A stretch of DNA of 64,000 bases from Antedon mediterranea (GCF_964355755.1 NC_092672.1:21698501-21762500); one strand, 5' to 3'. Positions 35,049 through 48,500 are shown, numbered from the stretch's first letter. Made by a program: numbers and translations. The notes: a model not told the origin generated them from the letters alone.

Positions 35049-35310
35049 TTAAATAAAACTTGTCTGCTAAATCTAAAACTTAGTTTTCTTCATCTCTCTG
35101 AAATAAAATATTGTTTGAATGCCTTTCTGATGAATTTGACAGTAAAACAAATGTAATGTCATTGCAAACCATTGTTTATATCACCATGGTTATAAGGACA
35201 GTTTTAAAGAAAACTGAATAGGCCAAATTTGTTTTGTTACGTTTTGTGTCCAGGATTTGAATGTACAAAATATGTGAATGATGGTCGTACAGCTCAGATG
35301 TGTTTACATA

Positions 35311-36180
35311 CCATAGGCCCCGTTTCTGCTGCCAATCCCAAATATACCGTATAAACATACCGTATAAATATACCGTATATATACCGTATATGAAATTCGT
35401 GCACCGTTTCCGCTGCACATACTTCGTGGGTGGGCTGTAAAAAAAGTTGGCTTTCATTACCCAAAATGCATTTTGTGAGACGGAAGTATGGATTGACCTA
35501 GAGTCTCGTGTAGTGAGGTTACATGACAAAAACAAAACAATGATGATTTCTCAAAACGTCTTAGCATTGCTTTCTATTTTAAATCTAATGATCAGAAGTG
35601 GCAACGAATTTACATCGCACAAACAATCTAGACATGTAGAATGGGCATTGACTACAGTACATCAATGCAAAGAAGACGACGGCATTTGCCGATAACTTTG
35701 GCGTTATTAAGTCTATCACAAATTCTGCTTTTATTTTGTTTGAGATACTTTTGTAAATCTCGGTATCTCTTCTGTTGCCATGTAGTCTCCCCCCAACCTT
35801 CGCTTCTCCCCACAATTGAATTGCAAAAATAGTTATTTCTTCAGTCCACAGTGATATTTTGATCTGTTGCTTGCTTATTATACACGTGTGTGTCAATGCA
35901 GCAGAAAAACCAAACAAACGCGTCACGCTCTGTTAGTTTTTGAGCTCGTGTCATGGGCCGGGTCACATATACGGTATATTTTGAGTGCAGCAGAAACGGG
36001 GTACGAAATATACAGTACGGTATATTTTGGAATATACCGTATAATATCCACAAACGATGGGGATATTTATGCGGTATATATACCGCATATATATACGGTA
36101 TATTTTTTATGAGACCCATTTCTGCTGCCAAAAAATATACCGTATATAAAATATACCGTATATATATATGGTATATGAGT
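35311..36180. repeat. TATACCGTATA palindrome-rich element with GTTTCTGCTGC ends
   Basis: CCCCGTTTCTGCTGCCAA at about 35317 is matched by inverted GCAGCAGAAACGGGG at 35986-36001 and by a direct copy ATTTCTGCTGCCAA at 36118-36131. Runs of ATATACCGTATA lie just inside each. The pattern suggests one ~690-bp inverted-repeat element plus a partial second copy. No target duplication could be fixed and no protein is recognisable. Confidence 0.55.
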
Positions 36181-39100
36181 GCGTAATACTGTAAATGCTT
36201 TATTTTAATTTTTTTTATTATTTACCATTAAAATATAGAATGTAGCTAATAGATTAAAAAGTCACCCATCTTCAAAATTTGATTATAAAGGAAATGTGAA
36301 ATTAATTAACATTTTGTTTTTATTTATTTTATCTTCTTCTATCTTATTCTATGATTTATATACTATAGCTGGTGTATCTGTCAGTGTTCTTTCTTCTTTT
36401 TTTAATTAAAAAATGCCCTTTTGCAGCAATGTCAAATGATCAAAGCTAAACATAATTGTCAAAAAATAATAATTATATAAGATAGTTAACCTTTCCACCT
36501 TTAATTACTTAATTACAAGCTTAATTACAAGCTTTCTTATTCATCAAAATCATCACTAAGTTTGTTTACACTTGATAAACTTTCTACAATGTAAATTATA
36601 ATATTTTAAGCACTATTAGTTATTTCAAATTTACATGGAATAATACAGTTATTTATTAATCAATAATACTCCTCACACTTATTTAAATTTTATTAATAGT
36701 GTACTGTAATTTAATAATATTGATAATTGTGGCAAATTGTTAAGTTAAATTGAGATTTGCTATTCTATTTTAAAAAACCCCAATATATTCTATAGGCTAA
36801 ATCATTCATAATTGATTGTATTTTTTAGTGTATTCAAACTTTATTTGATCATCATCAGGAATGATGATAAAATGTAAGCATTATTGTTAATATTATGGAA
36901 TGCTTTATTAAATAGGTAACAGCAGTGATCATCAGTGCTTTGCACAGTCTGTAGTATAATTAAAATGATTCCATCTTCTATCATTGTTTTATTTATTCAT
37001 CTTCTTCATCATTATAAGACAATAACAAACTCGTTTAAATATAAATCTACCCACTGTAATGTTGGTGTTGCTACATTTGTTCATATTTTAGGACAATGAC
37101 AGATTATCAATGCTTATCTTTATAGCATTCATTCAAGTATAAGCAATAATGTCAACAGTATATTATTTGGAAATCACAATATAAAAAGATCAACTTTAAT
37201 CATTTTGTAAAGTTTAATATTTCTTAACAGACTGTTCATTCTTTTAAATTAAATTTTAAATTCAAACATTAATTTATCCACAAAATATCAATTATTAAAA
37301 ATAAACTTAAAACTCTAATCGTGCCATAAGTTGATTATTGACACTATTTTAACTAAAATAAATACCGGTAACTTAAATTTAAAGTTTAGTTAGCAAAGTT
37401 CAAAAGAATGAACTAAAACACCTAATAAAAACCATAAAAGAGGCTATACGAGGATGCTTGTTTTTCTTGTCTTATCATTATTGAATGAATGTTATTGAAT
37501 AAATGTTATTGAATTGAATTCACAGCCTACACATACAATAATATACAATAATGACAACATTTGATGTTTTAATTAAGTTTAACTAAACATGAAAAACTAC
37601 AATGTGTATTCCATGCGTACTGTACACCCATTTTTTATTGTTGCAAAGTTTCAAAATGACGCAATGAACTTTACTCCGTCCATTGGATTGAATGTTAAAT
37701 TGACCAAATATAAGTCCTGATAATGAACAGAACAGAGTATGCTCAGTATACTGTGCATAAGCATGCGCAGATTAATATTTTGTGTAGATTACCGTCCCCC
37801 TTCGTCTACCCTCCTGTCATCATAAAGTCACTAGTAGGTTTTATTGTAAATTAACAGCACACTACGTGCAACAGCTAATACAGTAGTACTAATCATTGTC
37901 AGTATTTTCATTTTTGTTGTAAATGTATAGTCAACAGAGACCTCTTAGAATCAGGCTTCTGAGTCATGTCAGTCATATATTCTACTCATTCACCTTTTAC
38001 CAAAAATTTGGGATTTTTAAAATGTCTTTCTTTCCATCAAATATATTCATTTAGGACTGACAATTTCATTCTTATAGTTTCATTCTACTGTAAAACAATA
38101 ATACTCTCTTTGTCATTACATTCAGCCTCTTACATTAACATTCAAATTAATTCAGAATAAACACATTTGGATGATGAAGCCTAAAACAAAAAAACCAGAA
38201 TAAGGCCAAATAAAAAAATATACTTGTTAAGCGTCACACCCTCATAAATTTTCAGGGGCGGGGGGACGGTTTTTTTTTTTTTTTTTAACTTTTTATGGAG
38301 GTATATTTTTGCGCGGTGGACGCTTTGGCCCACTTTTTTTAGGACGAAACGTCAAACTTTTAAAATGCGAAACAGAACAAAATTGACTATGTATGAAATA
38401 TTATTGCCTAAGACAAAATTGAGAGTTTTGTATTGTTTATATCCTAGGCTAACTAATCCGTCCAAGCTGCTACCCCCGCCTCACTCATCGGCCATCCGCC
38501 GTCTCTCGCTTGACTCATCTATCCAGGAAATTCCGTATCGCGAGAAGCATGATTTGGTCTCAATAATACTAAATAGTGGGCTGATTTATAGTTTGAAAAC
38601 AGCTTACGGCATTTCTTAAGTGAATTTTTATTCAACTTATTCATTCTTGTTTGATGAATCCTTTGCCAATTGCTGTGTAAATCAGTATTTAAAGTTGTGA
38701 TGCAAAAAGTGTATGTATTCCACAGGTAAACCAGGCATAAGGAAACCCATCGCCCAACAGGACCTCGTGGTGTGCCGATCTCGAGCGCGAGATCATCGTA
38801 AACAAAATTGGTAGAGTCCATTATGTATGGGGTGTTTCCTATTTACGAACCTATAAAAAAACGCGCTTCGACCACTGTGTAGGCAAAATATTTATTTCGT
38901 TAAATCCCTAAATTGATAATCGCGTATTCTGTAATCACGTGACTGATGATGTAATCCTCAGCGACGTACTAAATGCACATGATTTAATGTGTTGGGGAAA
39001 AAGCTTGCTGTTTACCACATTACATGATTCACGGAGCTATTCGCGTTTCCTTGACGTAAATCGGCGGCGTGTAAATGAAACAATTGTTTTCACCAAATTG

Positions 39101-39372
39101 CCCATAGAGCGATCGGCGGCTAGCGTTGGCTAAGCTAAAAAGTACGTATTTTTTCAAAAATTACACTAGCCTAACAAACATTTGCTAGTTTTGAAATTTT
39201 CAACTAGCAATTATGAAGAATCTACTAGCAAAATGCTAGTTTGCTAGCGTGTATTTCGAGCCCTACTCTGGAGCTGGGCCGGGCCGCTGAACTTTCCGTT
39301 GTATATCGGTAAAAAAAAATAAAAATAAAAAGAGAGGCGGCTGGATAATCAGGAGCGGGCGGTGACGCTTAA
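36181..39372. other. Intron sequence, no gene
   Basis: AT-rich; a 15-T run near 38271. Short ORFs look random. No exon or transposon end is supported. Confidence 0.35.
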
Positions 39373-40501
39373 AATGGACCTGAAATGGATTTTCGATTTT
39401 TTTCATTTTAGAATGATGTTTTGGGGGCTATTAGGTGTTGCTAGAATGTATATTGTTACAAAATATAAATTGGCCCTTTTGGGGAAAGCCCCATTTGAAA
39501 ATCAAAAAAATTCGCGGGTGACGTCACTTTGCGAATATATTCCTATCCCTCCAATGGAAAATTTGCAGTTTTTTGGCTATAACTCTTGAAATCTATGGAG
39601 TATTTTCTAAAAAATGCTTGTGCATTTGCAGAAACGTGTTTAGAATTTTTTTAGATAAAATTATTACCGTATAAACGGTTATTCATCAAGTAAATGACGA
39701 TTTAAAATCTTAAAATCAACGTTTTTTTTCTGGCAATACCGAAGTTGGCCTGGCAACGTTGTCCGGGATACAGCTCCGTACGCAATGATGCGTATCCATA
39801 TTTTCCGTTCGTGTATTTTGTATATCGTTCGTAATTTATACTGCTAAAATTTGTTAGTTTCTTTAGTTTTTAGTTTAGCAGAATTAAATTAGTAATATGA
39901 GATGATAATTTATTTGTCACGAATCAGGCAGTTCGAAAACGAATTTTATTCATATTTTACTTTGGCTTGGCAATGAGCGCAGCAAGTTGTTGATATCGCT
40001 TTGGTCCTTGGATGCACATGAAACGGAGCCTCGCCGCATGATGTGGGTGGTGGATCGACTCAGCGCTCTGGATTGGGGGCCTAGGCCTAGTAAAGGTTTG
40101 GGAGGTAGGCCTTCTAAATTCGGGTTTTAGAACAAACGAAGTACATTTTAGGGACCTATATTTCAACAACATTAGATATTGAATAAATTAGTATTAGTGT
40201 CAACGCTTCGCATATCTTTCCAGGCCGTCGATCATTCACTGACTATCGGGCGGCATGCACGCTCTCGATATCATCGTATGTATATGTGACGTCGTGAATA
40301 TAGAGGCTTCCGACGGCCGTTGAAATAGAATATTGCAATGGCGTGAGTAATTTTCGCTAATTTACCATGGTATCTTAAAATTTCGTTTTTACTCAAAATA
40401 CTATACATTTTGTTTTTATTTGTGTGGGTTTGTGTTAATTTGATACATTTAAATAACATGTGTGAATTTCTTGAAAATCGAAATTCCATTTCAGGTCCAT
40501 T
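39373..40501. mobile_element. TTAA-flanked MITE with AATGGACCTGAAATGG ends
   Basis: The left end AATGGACCTGAAATGG (39373-39388) and right end CCATTTCAGGTCCATT (40486-40501) are inverted repeats extending about 28 bp with one mismatch. Both are flanked by TTAA (39369-39372, 40502-40505). 1129 bp, no transposase. Consistent with a piggyBac-type insertion or another TTAA-specific superfamily. Confidence 0.85.
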
Positions 40502-40611
40502 TTAACAAGTATGTTTTTTTATTTGGCCTAACTAAAATACAAATAAATTTTGATTTTTATATACATTACTTTTTACTACCTTTTATGTATAAAACATACA
40601 GTGCTAGTTAA

Positions 40612-42167
40612 AGGGGATTCTGGGTTTAAAATTGCTTTTAAATATCGTTTATTTATTAAATAACAAATATTATAACAATAGACATTTCAGAATGAAGAAG
40701 TAATAATGAGAAATTAAAAAAATTAATTTCATATACATTTTAGTTTAAAAAATTCATGCAAATTCTGTTTTTCAGCAGCTTAGGGAAGCTCATTAATATT
40801 CATGAGATATTCACAAAATCACGTCATCAGTGAATTCTAAACTCGCGACGTCATGTACGTTGTGTTTGTTCACTAATTTACATCTCTCTCCCTTGTCAAA
40901 CGACGACCATCCGATCATTGTTAAATACATTTTTTGTAGATTTTCTAAGCTAGGCCTATTGTGTAATAACAGTATCATACAGGTATATTTATTTGACATT
41001 TAATGAAATACAAAATTTAGTACAGATCATGGAGTCATAAATTATACTATTTTTATACCTCTATAGTACAGATCGTATTCGGCTTCACGTACTAGCCTAA
41101 ATCATTTTTTTTATGGGTGAGAGCCATTCTGACTAGGGATTCCATGCCACAATGGATGGCTACGTTAAAACATGGGGCCCATGGGCCTAGCTAGCCTACT
41201 AAACGATTGGCCCATAAATAACAAAACTCAGTGGATTCTAAACCCATCCTATCAACCAAACTCAATAATAAACAATATAACCTAAAACGTTCTACAAAAT
41301 CGGCTGTAAATATTGAGGCAAAACAAGGTCCGATTGCCGTCCGCACGTATGGTGTCCCGATCGTCTAGTAGGCCTAAAATAGTTTACTCTCCTAAAAAGC
41401 GGATATTGCATCAAGCAAGTAGACCTAGTAGGAAGGAGACCTAGCCGATCCGGCCCAGTTAAAAATTGAGCTAGCTAGTGTAGTAGACCCTATGCGAATT
41501 GATACTACCAGTCCTTTTACTAGGCTACACTTGTTAAAATTAGCAATACTTATGTTTACAAATATTCCAACTCTCTCATTCGAGCTATATTATCTATACC
41601 ATTCCGGTAGGTCGAATCGACCTTCAATCAAATACTGTACATCGTTCATGTTGTGATTATAGACGGGGTATACTCGACCCGACCAGTTTGGTATTGTATA
41701 CTGTATCTGCTTATCACGTGACGATGCCAGGAATGGGCAGAGAGCACGTTTATCGTCTCGCTCAGAAGGAATGTACAGACGTTACGCTTCATTGATTTTT
41801 AAGGGTTTTTCCCTATTGTCAGTGCGAAAATCGGCAAACGTAAACTGAATCTCCAAATGATTTTACACAATTGTGATGAGTTTTCATAGAAAATTGACAT
41901 TATAAAAATGGGAAGACCGACTAAAATTACATCAGATAAGCATAATTTTACAAAAGTAATTGATATGGTTAATGATAACGAGTCGTCGGAAGATCGACCA
42001 TTTCACAAATTTTCCTATTCTGTAACAGTGTCATATCGCCGTAGCTTCACTTCACAGCCTTCATTCTGCTTCACCGCTCACTTTATAATAAGTGAAACTT
42101 TTACCGTTCAAGAGACAAACAATTATATTTTATTTTTTACTATTAATTTTAAACCCGGAACCCCGCT
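40612..42167. mobile_element. TTAA-flanked element with GGGTTTAAAATT subterminal repeat
   Basis: Left AGGGGATTCTGGGTTTAAAA and the reverse complement of the right end (AGCGGGGTTCCGGGTTTAAAA) match except for two substitutions and one base of length. TTAA flanks both (40608-40611, 42168-42171). It lies 106 bp after the previous MITE. A short internal ORF (41908-42171) has no recognisable similarity. Confidence 0.65.
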
Positions 42168-42830
42168 TTAAAAGTAAATAATAGTCAACCAGAAATAAAA
42201 CTTGGTTTACTAAAGCTTTGGTTGCCAACGCAATGTAGGCGCTACGCAAGTGAGTAGTTGACCAATAACAAGCAACAGTTCCGATAATCCATCACATTGT
42301 GATTGGTCAATTTGCTTGATTTAATTTACAAAAAAAATTGGATAGACTACAGACAAATGGACAGACTAAATGTTGGGACAAACAAACTTATTACATGCAA
42401 TTATTACTCAGTAATCACCTCTGTAGTCCCATGGGTTTTCTTTTAAATAGTTATTGATTACACTGCCTTAAAATATTCTTTAAATAATAATTGTGTAAAC
42501 GAATTTGACCAGGACCTTTACCATGCCAATCCATATCAATACTTTGAGTTACAATTGTAGAAATATATATATTGATATTCATTTGTAGCTATACACTTAT
42601 AGGCTTCATTATCTTAAGATTATTAGAGTATGCGTAACAGCAGTTGATCATACGCACTGTTTATATTTTGTGTGGTGAAACGAGTACAGGGGTAGGCCTA
42701 TAGCTACAGCAGTATGATCGTAATCACTGTTTATATTTTATGTGGTGTAGTAGGTACAGGGGTAGTCCTATGCTACAGCAGTATGATCATAATCACTATA
42801 GGGCTGGAAGTCATTCAAATATATAGGGTT

Positions 42831-42934
42831 GTAATTGTATTAAAATACTGTGGAGTAGCGAATAGGACAAAACATCTGACCAATTACTCAACTCCCTGAC
42901 GCAAAGCTACTCCACAGTAGTTTAATACAATTAC
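42831..42934. repeat. 29-bp inverted repeat (hairpin)
   Basis: Arms 42831-42859 and 42906-42934 (GTAATTGTATTAAAATACTG versus CAGTAGTTTAATACAATTAC, plus the TGGAGTAGC/GCTACTCCA core) pair with one mismatch around a ~46-nt loop. Confidence 0.85.
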
Positions 42935-42962
42935 GATGCGTACTTGCGCTCGAATCTAACCA

Positions 42963-43045
42963 CTAGCCATCAGCGCAAGTGGTCAGAGGTATGAACGGCA
43001 GGCTAGTGATCTGGAGGTCGTGGGTTCGTCTCCCACCCAAGAACT
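42963..43045 (+). mobile_element. tRNA-derived SINE fragment
   Basis: A box-like CAGCGCAAGTGG (42971-42982) and B box GGTTCGTCTCC (43023-43033) are at tRNA spacing, with a stem around GTGGG...CCCAC. The cloverleaf is degenerate and there is no clean acceptor stem, so this is a SINE head rather than a functional tRNA. A poly-T-like run follows at 43045. Confidence 0.65.
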
Positions 43046-43545
43046 TTTTTCGCAAGTATTCTCAAATGTACTTAGTATGAAGTACAAATGACGTCAGAGT
43101 AGGGCAAAACATCTGAACAATCATTCAAATATACCAAACTCTATATTGTGTGGTGTCTGGTACAGGGGTATGGCTACATCAGTATGGTCATACTCGCTTA
43201 GTGCTTAGTATGTGACCTGATTTTAGTGAAGGTGACAAAGTCACATTCCTCAAATATGTATCATGTTCAAAGAGACTTTAATACCATATAACCATAACAT
43301 CTTTATTATTTTGTCTGTTTTTGTTATTGCATGCATCCATACATATGGGGAATAGAAAGTGACCGCAATTAGGATTGTACTGTGAAGTTTTAAACTATAA
43401 TTGTAACAGGTATTCTGTACTTACTAGTATAAGATATGTTTTTATTCAACTGTGATATTTTATGTAAAGGTTGTCATTTTGTTTTTTGTTTTATTAACAA
43501 AAATGTGCATTTATCTAACATATTTATTTTTAAAATGTTAAATAG

Positions 43546-43644
43546 AATGGCGAAACAGCATTGCATTGGGGTGCAGCAAATGGTCATGTTGATGTCTGCC
43601 AAATGTTGGTAGACATGGGAGCAGCAGTGGACCAACAAAATAAT
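43546..43644 (+). CDS. Ankyrin-repeat gene exon (complete repeat, altered donor)
   Basis: Acceptor TTAAATAG ends at 43545. The 99-nt, 33-codon unit encodes a complete ankyrin repeat: NGETALHWGAANGH, VDVCQMLVDMGAAVDQQNN. By analogy with the exon at 26233 the donor should begin at 43645, but the sequence there is TTAAGT, one base from the consensus GTAAGT. Unless another donor is used, the frame reads on for 23 codons to a TAG near 43716. The Polinton element sits 680 bp downstream. The ankyrin identity is clear; whether the exon is still spliced is uncertain. Confidence 0.85.
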
Positions 43645-43716
43645 TTAAGTCATAAATTAATGTTTGTATTGAGAACCATTCAGGATCAGAATCCTAAATT
43701 TTATTCTTCATTTTAG

Positions 43717-44317
43717 TTTAAAATTCTTGTTCCTCAAACAGAAGCACAAAATGTAACCTAAGAATGGAATTATTTTATTATGGTATAGAGGCTACTTGTT
43801 AATACCTTCATATTTTTTTCTTATTTGAAATTTTTATTAAATTGTCTAATTATTCTACATCTTGAATTTAACATATTTATACCATCAAGATAGTGCAGAC
43901 AAGTCAACATTAACAACAACAAAATAAACAAGTTTAAAATGCTATTTTTTGGGCTATTAAAAAGCTGCAGTTAATCTAGCAATCATTTGGTGGATTACTG
44001 TAATTTAGTTATTAATTCTCTATTAAATAAATGTCAGGAAAACTATAGCGCTTAGATTGCTTAGTGCTTGAAGTTGCTTGTTGGTATGACAACTACAACT
44101 AATGCAGATCCTGCATTGTATCTGTCTCAGAATATCCTTGTTTAATCAATCTTTTTAAAACTTTTTTAATCATTACATTAGTAATGCTAATTTTAATACA
44201 CGATTATAATATTATTGAATGCATTTCATGCATTTCTCATTTGTTTCATGCTGCACAATTTTGATGTGTCAGGCACGTTTTTGATGGTAATGGTATCTTG
44301 GACCTTGTGTGAATGGA
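43717..44317. other. Intron sequence, no gene
   Basis: No features seen before the Polinton target duplication. Confidence 0.4.
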
Positions 44318-44323
44318 TAAAAG
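44318..44323. repeat. 6-bp target-site duplication, left
   Basis: TAAAAG immediately before AGTAGTAAAAGTGGG; matched by TAAAAG at 58959-58964. Six bp is the usual Polinton duplication. Confidence 0.9.
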
Positions 44324-44389
44324 AGTAGTAAAAGTGGGACTTCAGCCCAAAGTTAACCTTGATGTATTTCCTGATTACGTAATATCCGC

Positions 44390-44531
44390 CAGGTGTTTCT
44401 AATGAAGGTCGTTTCCGCCAGGTGTTTCTAATGAAGGTCGTTTCCGGCAGGTGTTTCTAATGAAGGTCGTTCATTTCCTGTTATTGTATTAGTTATGTAA
44501 CTTCCTGCAGGTGTTTCTAATGAAGGTCGTT
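44390..44531 (+). repeat. Subterminal 24-bp repeats, left arm
   Basis: Four copies of CAGGTGTTTCTAATGAAGGT(CGTT) begin at 44390, 44419, 44448 and 44508; the first three are spaced exactly 29 bp apart. They start 66 bp from the element end. Mirrored in the right arm. Subterminal position and regular spacing suggest binding sites for an initiator or terminal-protein complex; this is inference. Confidence 0.85.
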
Positions 44532-45552
44532 CTTTTCCTGGTTTCGTACTAGTTATGTAATTTCCGCATAATAGTCCAATTTGACCAAAAATGATTTACA
44601 TGAAAAAACTATACTTTAAACAAAAAATCAAATTGATTGCAAGCTGCTGGAATTGGGGTTTTGGTTGAATGCCATTACAGTTTGTTTTTTTTTGCGGAGA
44701 GGTTATCCTGCAGGTCTAGTCAGTCGTGGTTATAACAATGGTTAACAATGGGGATAGTATAAGACAATAGAGTATATCATTTCACTAGAATTGTTATATA
44801 GATTTGTTATATATTAATATACATTATAATATAAAATTAATAAATATTAAATAAAAATGATATGGTAATTTAGTTGCTTGTGATGAGAACAAAATGGTTT
44901 ACAATGGTTGAAGTCAATAGGTGTTATGTTTCGGATTATAATACAATGGTTAACATAGGGTAAGGAAGTGAGACAATATAGTTTTTGTAAGATTTGAATT
45001 AGTCATAGAGTCAATAAAGATGCACCTGGTTAATTCAAACTAGTTAATTGAGGTTTTTGCTTGATGTATGCCGACATAATCCAAAGACATAAGTTATTTG
45101 ATCCGGATATTATAACAATGACTAAAACAAAAAGATAAGAATGAATGAAGTTAAATAATAAGTATGTCTTGATTGAACTATACCGACAGGTAATTAACCA
45201 TCTTCCGGATTTGTTAACAAAGGGGGATAAATCGAAAGCAGTGACACGGGGTGTTTGACATACTAAAGTTTAATGTGTGACGTCATGATGTTAGTTTCAC
45301 TATTTTTGATGATTTTTGTTTTCCAATGTTTAGTTTTATTGTCATTTAAATTGGTTACGTTTACAAAAAGATTTCTTTGTTTCCTTTTAAAATAAAACAA
45401 AAAGTGGGTAAAGAGGGACGCTACTGACACCATGCATAAATTTTTTTAGTGTGTATAAATATATGGGTAAATTTATAGTGAACTCATCAGTACCAGCTTA
45501 CAACGCACTAAACTCACTTCCACATTCTTGATTAAGAGAATTTTATTTTACA

Positions 45553-48500
45553 ATGGCTCATTACGAATCATCATCATCATCTTCCGATTCTAACGATAGC
45601 TTGTTTATCGAATGCCAGAGAGCAGTAGAAGCTATCGTTAGTTTATCGCGAAACAATATCGAAAATATCGATACCGACGAGGTTATCCCCGATGTTGGAC
45701 TACTAGAAGATTTCGTATAATGACCAGGATCTTGATTTAGATGTTAGCCAGAGTGTTTCTGAAGCCGATAGCCTCTCACTTTCGGATATTTGTAATAACG
45801 CTATTGAGATAGTGCAGGAGCTATCGGCTAATTTGCGTATTGATGACATAGAAGTAGGTGTTTGTTTTATTTTATTTTTTACGTAATATTTATTTTACCG
45901 TGTATAATTCTAAAAAAGTAGATTGTAATTGGGGGCATTTACAAAGTGTTTCTGCGTTTTCGGTTTATATACGTTTTCCTTTCTAATTTATCTAATTATT
46001 TTTATTTCTGTATAGTACGGTGTTGGTGCTCACACCAAATGTTTGAGTTTGAGAGGAAATGTCGAGATTAATGATTCAGCGGAGTCTTCGATTATTGAGG
46101 TAACTATCGTTTTATTTTCTTTACTACTGTTGTTGTTGTTGTTGTTGTTGTTGTCGTACAACGTCTTTTATTTCTTTTTCTTTACTGTTTTTCTCTTTTT
46201 GTTTTCAGCCTGTACCCATACAGTACGGAAGGGGCGTTAATAGAAAGAGGCTCAGAATCGAAGACGGGGAAGAAGAAGAAGAAGAAGAATTTGCCGACAT
46301 TGATACTGTTGAAGACGAGGACCTTAACCTTGATGAGGTAGAGTTGAATCACTTCTGTAGAATCGTTCAAGTAGCTGATAGGTATAATCAACGTTTTAAC
46401 GCGACTATTAGCGATTTTTTAGTAAATTTTTTAATATTGATCATATAAGTTTAGAGGTGTTTCTGCCCACACTGTATCGAATTTTCGAGCATGTCGTCGA
46501 TAATCTCTGCGTTAACGTGCATGTCGACGACATGATTCGAATAGTCATACAGGCTGAGGGGTTAGATTCACCTATCTCTATCCCTTTTGGACGGAGGGGC
46601 CATCTTACGGCTGACGTTATTTTTGCAGCCATTATGAAGGTCCTTCAGTCCAAAACGGATATTTTTATTAATAACAAATTTAAATTTAACGTTCTTCACA
46701 TGAGAATGCCTAGGGGTGGGGGCTATAGAAGAAACGGTATCGACATATTGTTAAATGCTAAATGTATAATTAAGATTAAGAATGATGATAACGAAACTAT
46801 CTGCTGCGCACGCGCTATTGTTACGGGTATTTCTATGCTCGAAGACAAAATTAACAACGTGGCTAGATGGAATAACGTTAGGCAAGGTAGGGGTCAGCAA
46901 AAAATAGCCGCCCTTCATTTACTTAGAGATTCGGTGGTTAGGGAGCAGACATGCGGCATCGAGGAAATAAAAAAGATGCAATCAAAATTACCAAATTACC
47001 AAATTATTGTCATTTCAAAAGACAATTTAAATTCTGTCATTTTTAGCGGCGATTATAGAAAGAAGCAGATATATCTTTATCATCATTCTAATCATTACGA
47101 TCTCATAACCACAATGACAGGTTTTCTAAAATTTGACTATTTCTGCGATAGATGTCATAAGGGGTATAATCACAAATACCAACACAATTGTCAATTTACG
47201 TGCGTGCTGTGTAAGCACAATGACTGCCCCTCTTCTAATTCTTTTGAAAATAGAGAGAGTAGAATAGAATGTAGAGAATGTAATAGATTTTTTAAGGATA
47301 AGCAATGTTTCACCAATCATAAAAAATCTCCTGATTCTAAAGTTTCAGTATGTGGCAAAATTAAAAATTGTTCAATTTGTAATAGGATCGTTCAAAAAGA
47401 TCACAATTGTCAAAACCGCTTTTGTAGAATTTGTAGGACTTTCGTTTCATACGATCATCAATGCTACATGGAACCGGTTGTAGCCCCTAAGCATACTGAA
47501 AGAAAGTTTAAGAATCAGGAGGCCCGTAACAGAGCTGTCACCAAATATTTCTTTTTTGATTTCGAATGCACGCAAGATACAGGCGAACACAAACCAAATT
47601 TATGCGTTCTTCAAAAAACTTGTCTTAATTGTATCGACGGTGCTAATGATTCTGCCGATTGTGACGTGTGTGGGGATAAAACAGTGGTTTTTCACGGGGG
47701 TCTGCATGCGAAGATTTCTGCAATTACGTATTCAAGATTACAAATTTAACGAAAATATTACGTGTATCGCTCACAACTTCCAGGGTTATGATAGTTACTT
47801 CGTGCTCAACTACCTGTACGAAAACTCCATTGTACCGGATGTAATTGCTCGCGGTGGTAAACTTATTTCGATTAGGACTAAAGAAACGAGCATTCGATTC
47901 ATCGATTCCCTTTCATTTCTACCCATGCCTCTATCCAAATTGCCCAAAACTTTTGGCATCTCCGAACTTAAAAAGGGTTACTTTCCTCATTATTTTAATT
48001 CTTTAGAAAACCAAAATTACGTAGGTCCTTACCCCGATTCTTCAAATTATTCCCCCGATAAAATGACTACTTCAGGTCGAGAATCTTTCTTTAAATGGTA
48101 CAACCAGAAAATTGAAAGTAATCAAGTATTAATTGATCTTAAAAAAGAACTCGTCGAGTATTGTATCAGCGATGTAGATATTCTCAGAAAGTGTTGTCTT
48201 ACTTTTAGACATCTTTTTTTGAAAGTAACTATATCGCCGAAAAACCCTCTACTCGGCGGTGTTGACCCCTTTTCAAATAATTTAATGACAATTGCCTCAG
48301 CGTGTAACCACGTATTTTCTAGAAATTTTTTAAAACCGTCCACCATCGCTCTATTTCCACCATCAGGGTATCTAACAACCGTTAACCATTCTCACTCTAG
48401 CATGGAATGGCTGTGCTACGAGTCGCATAAAAAGGGGGTCTTTATCCATCATGCTAGAAATGGAGGGGAAAAATTGTTTGGGCCTTACTTCGTCGACGGC

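Larger units (their letters stand above)
42645..43190. repeat. ~77-bp tandem repeat interrupted by SINE-containing DNA
   Basis: Two adjacent copies (about 42645-42720 and 42721-42797) share CACTGTTTATATTTTGTG, GTACAGGGGTAG and GCTACAGCAGTATGATC. A third lies at about 43140-43190. The intervening ~340 bp hold a hairpin and a tRNA-like sequence and are bordered by similar ACATCTGA(C/A)CAAT and TTCAAATATA words. Confidence 0.7.

Noticed and set aside
35176-36186. Several overlapping ORFs on both strands rich in Tyr/Ile/Gly
   Set aside because: They are translations of the TATACCGTATA repeat and are open only because the repeat lacks stops.
41908-42171. Short ORF starting MGRPTK as a gene
   Set aside because: It ends inside the TIR of a TTAA element and has no domain; likely chance.
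42963-43045. Functional tRNA gene
   Set aside because: A and B boxes are present, but the A box is imperfect, there is no clean acceptor stem, and the context is repetitive; a SINE head fits better.
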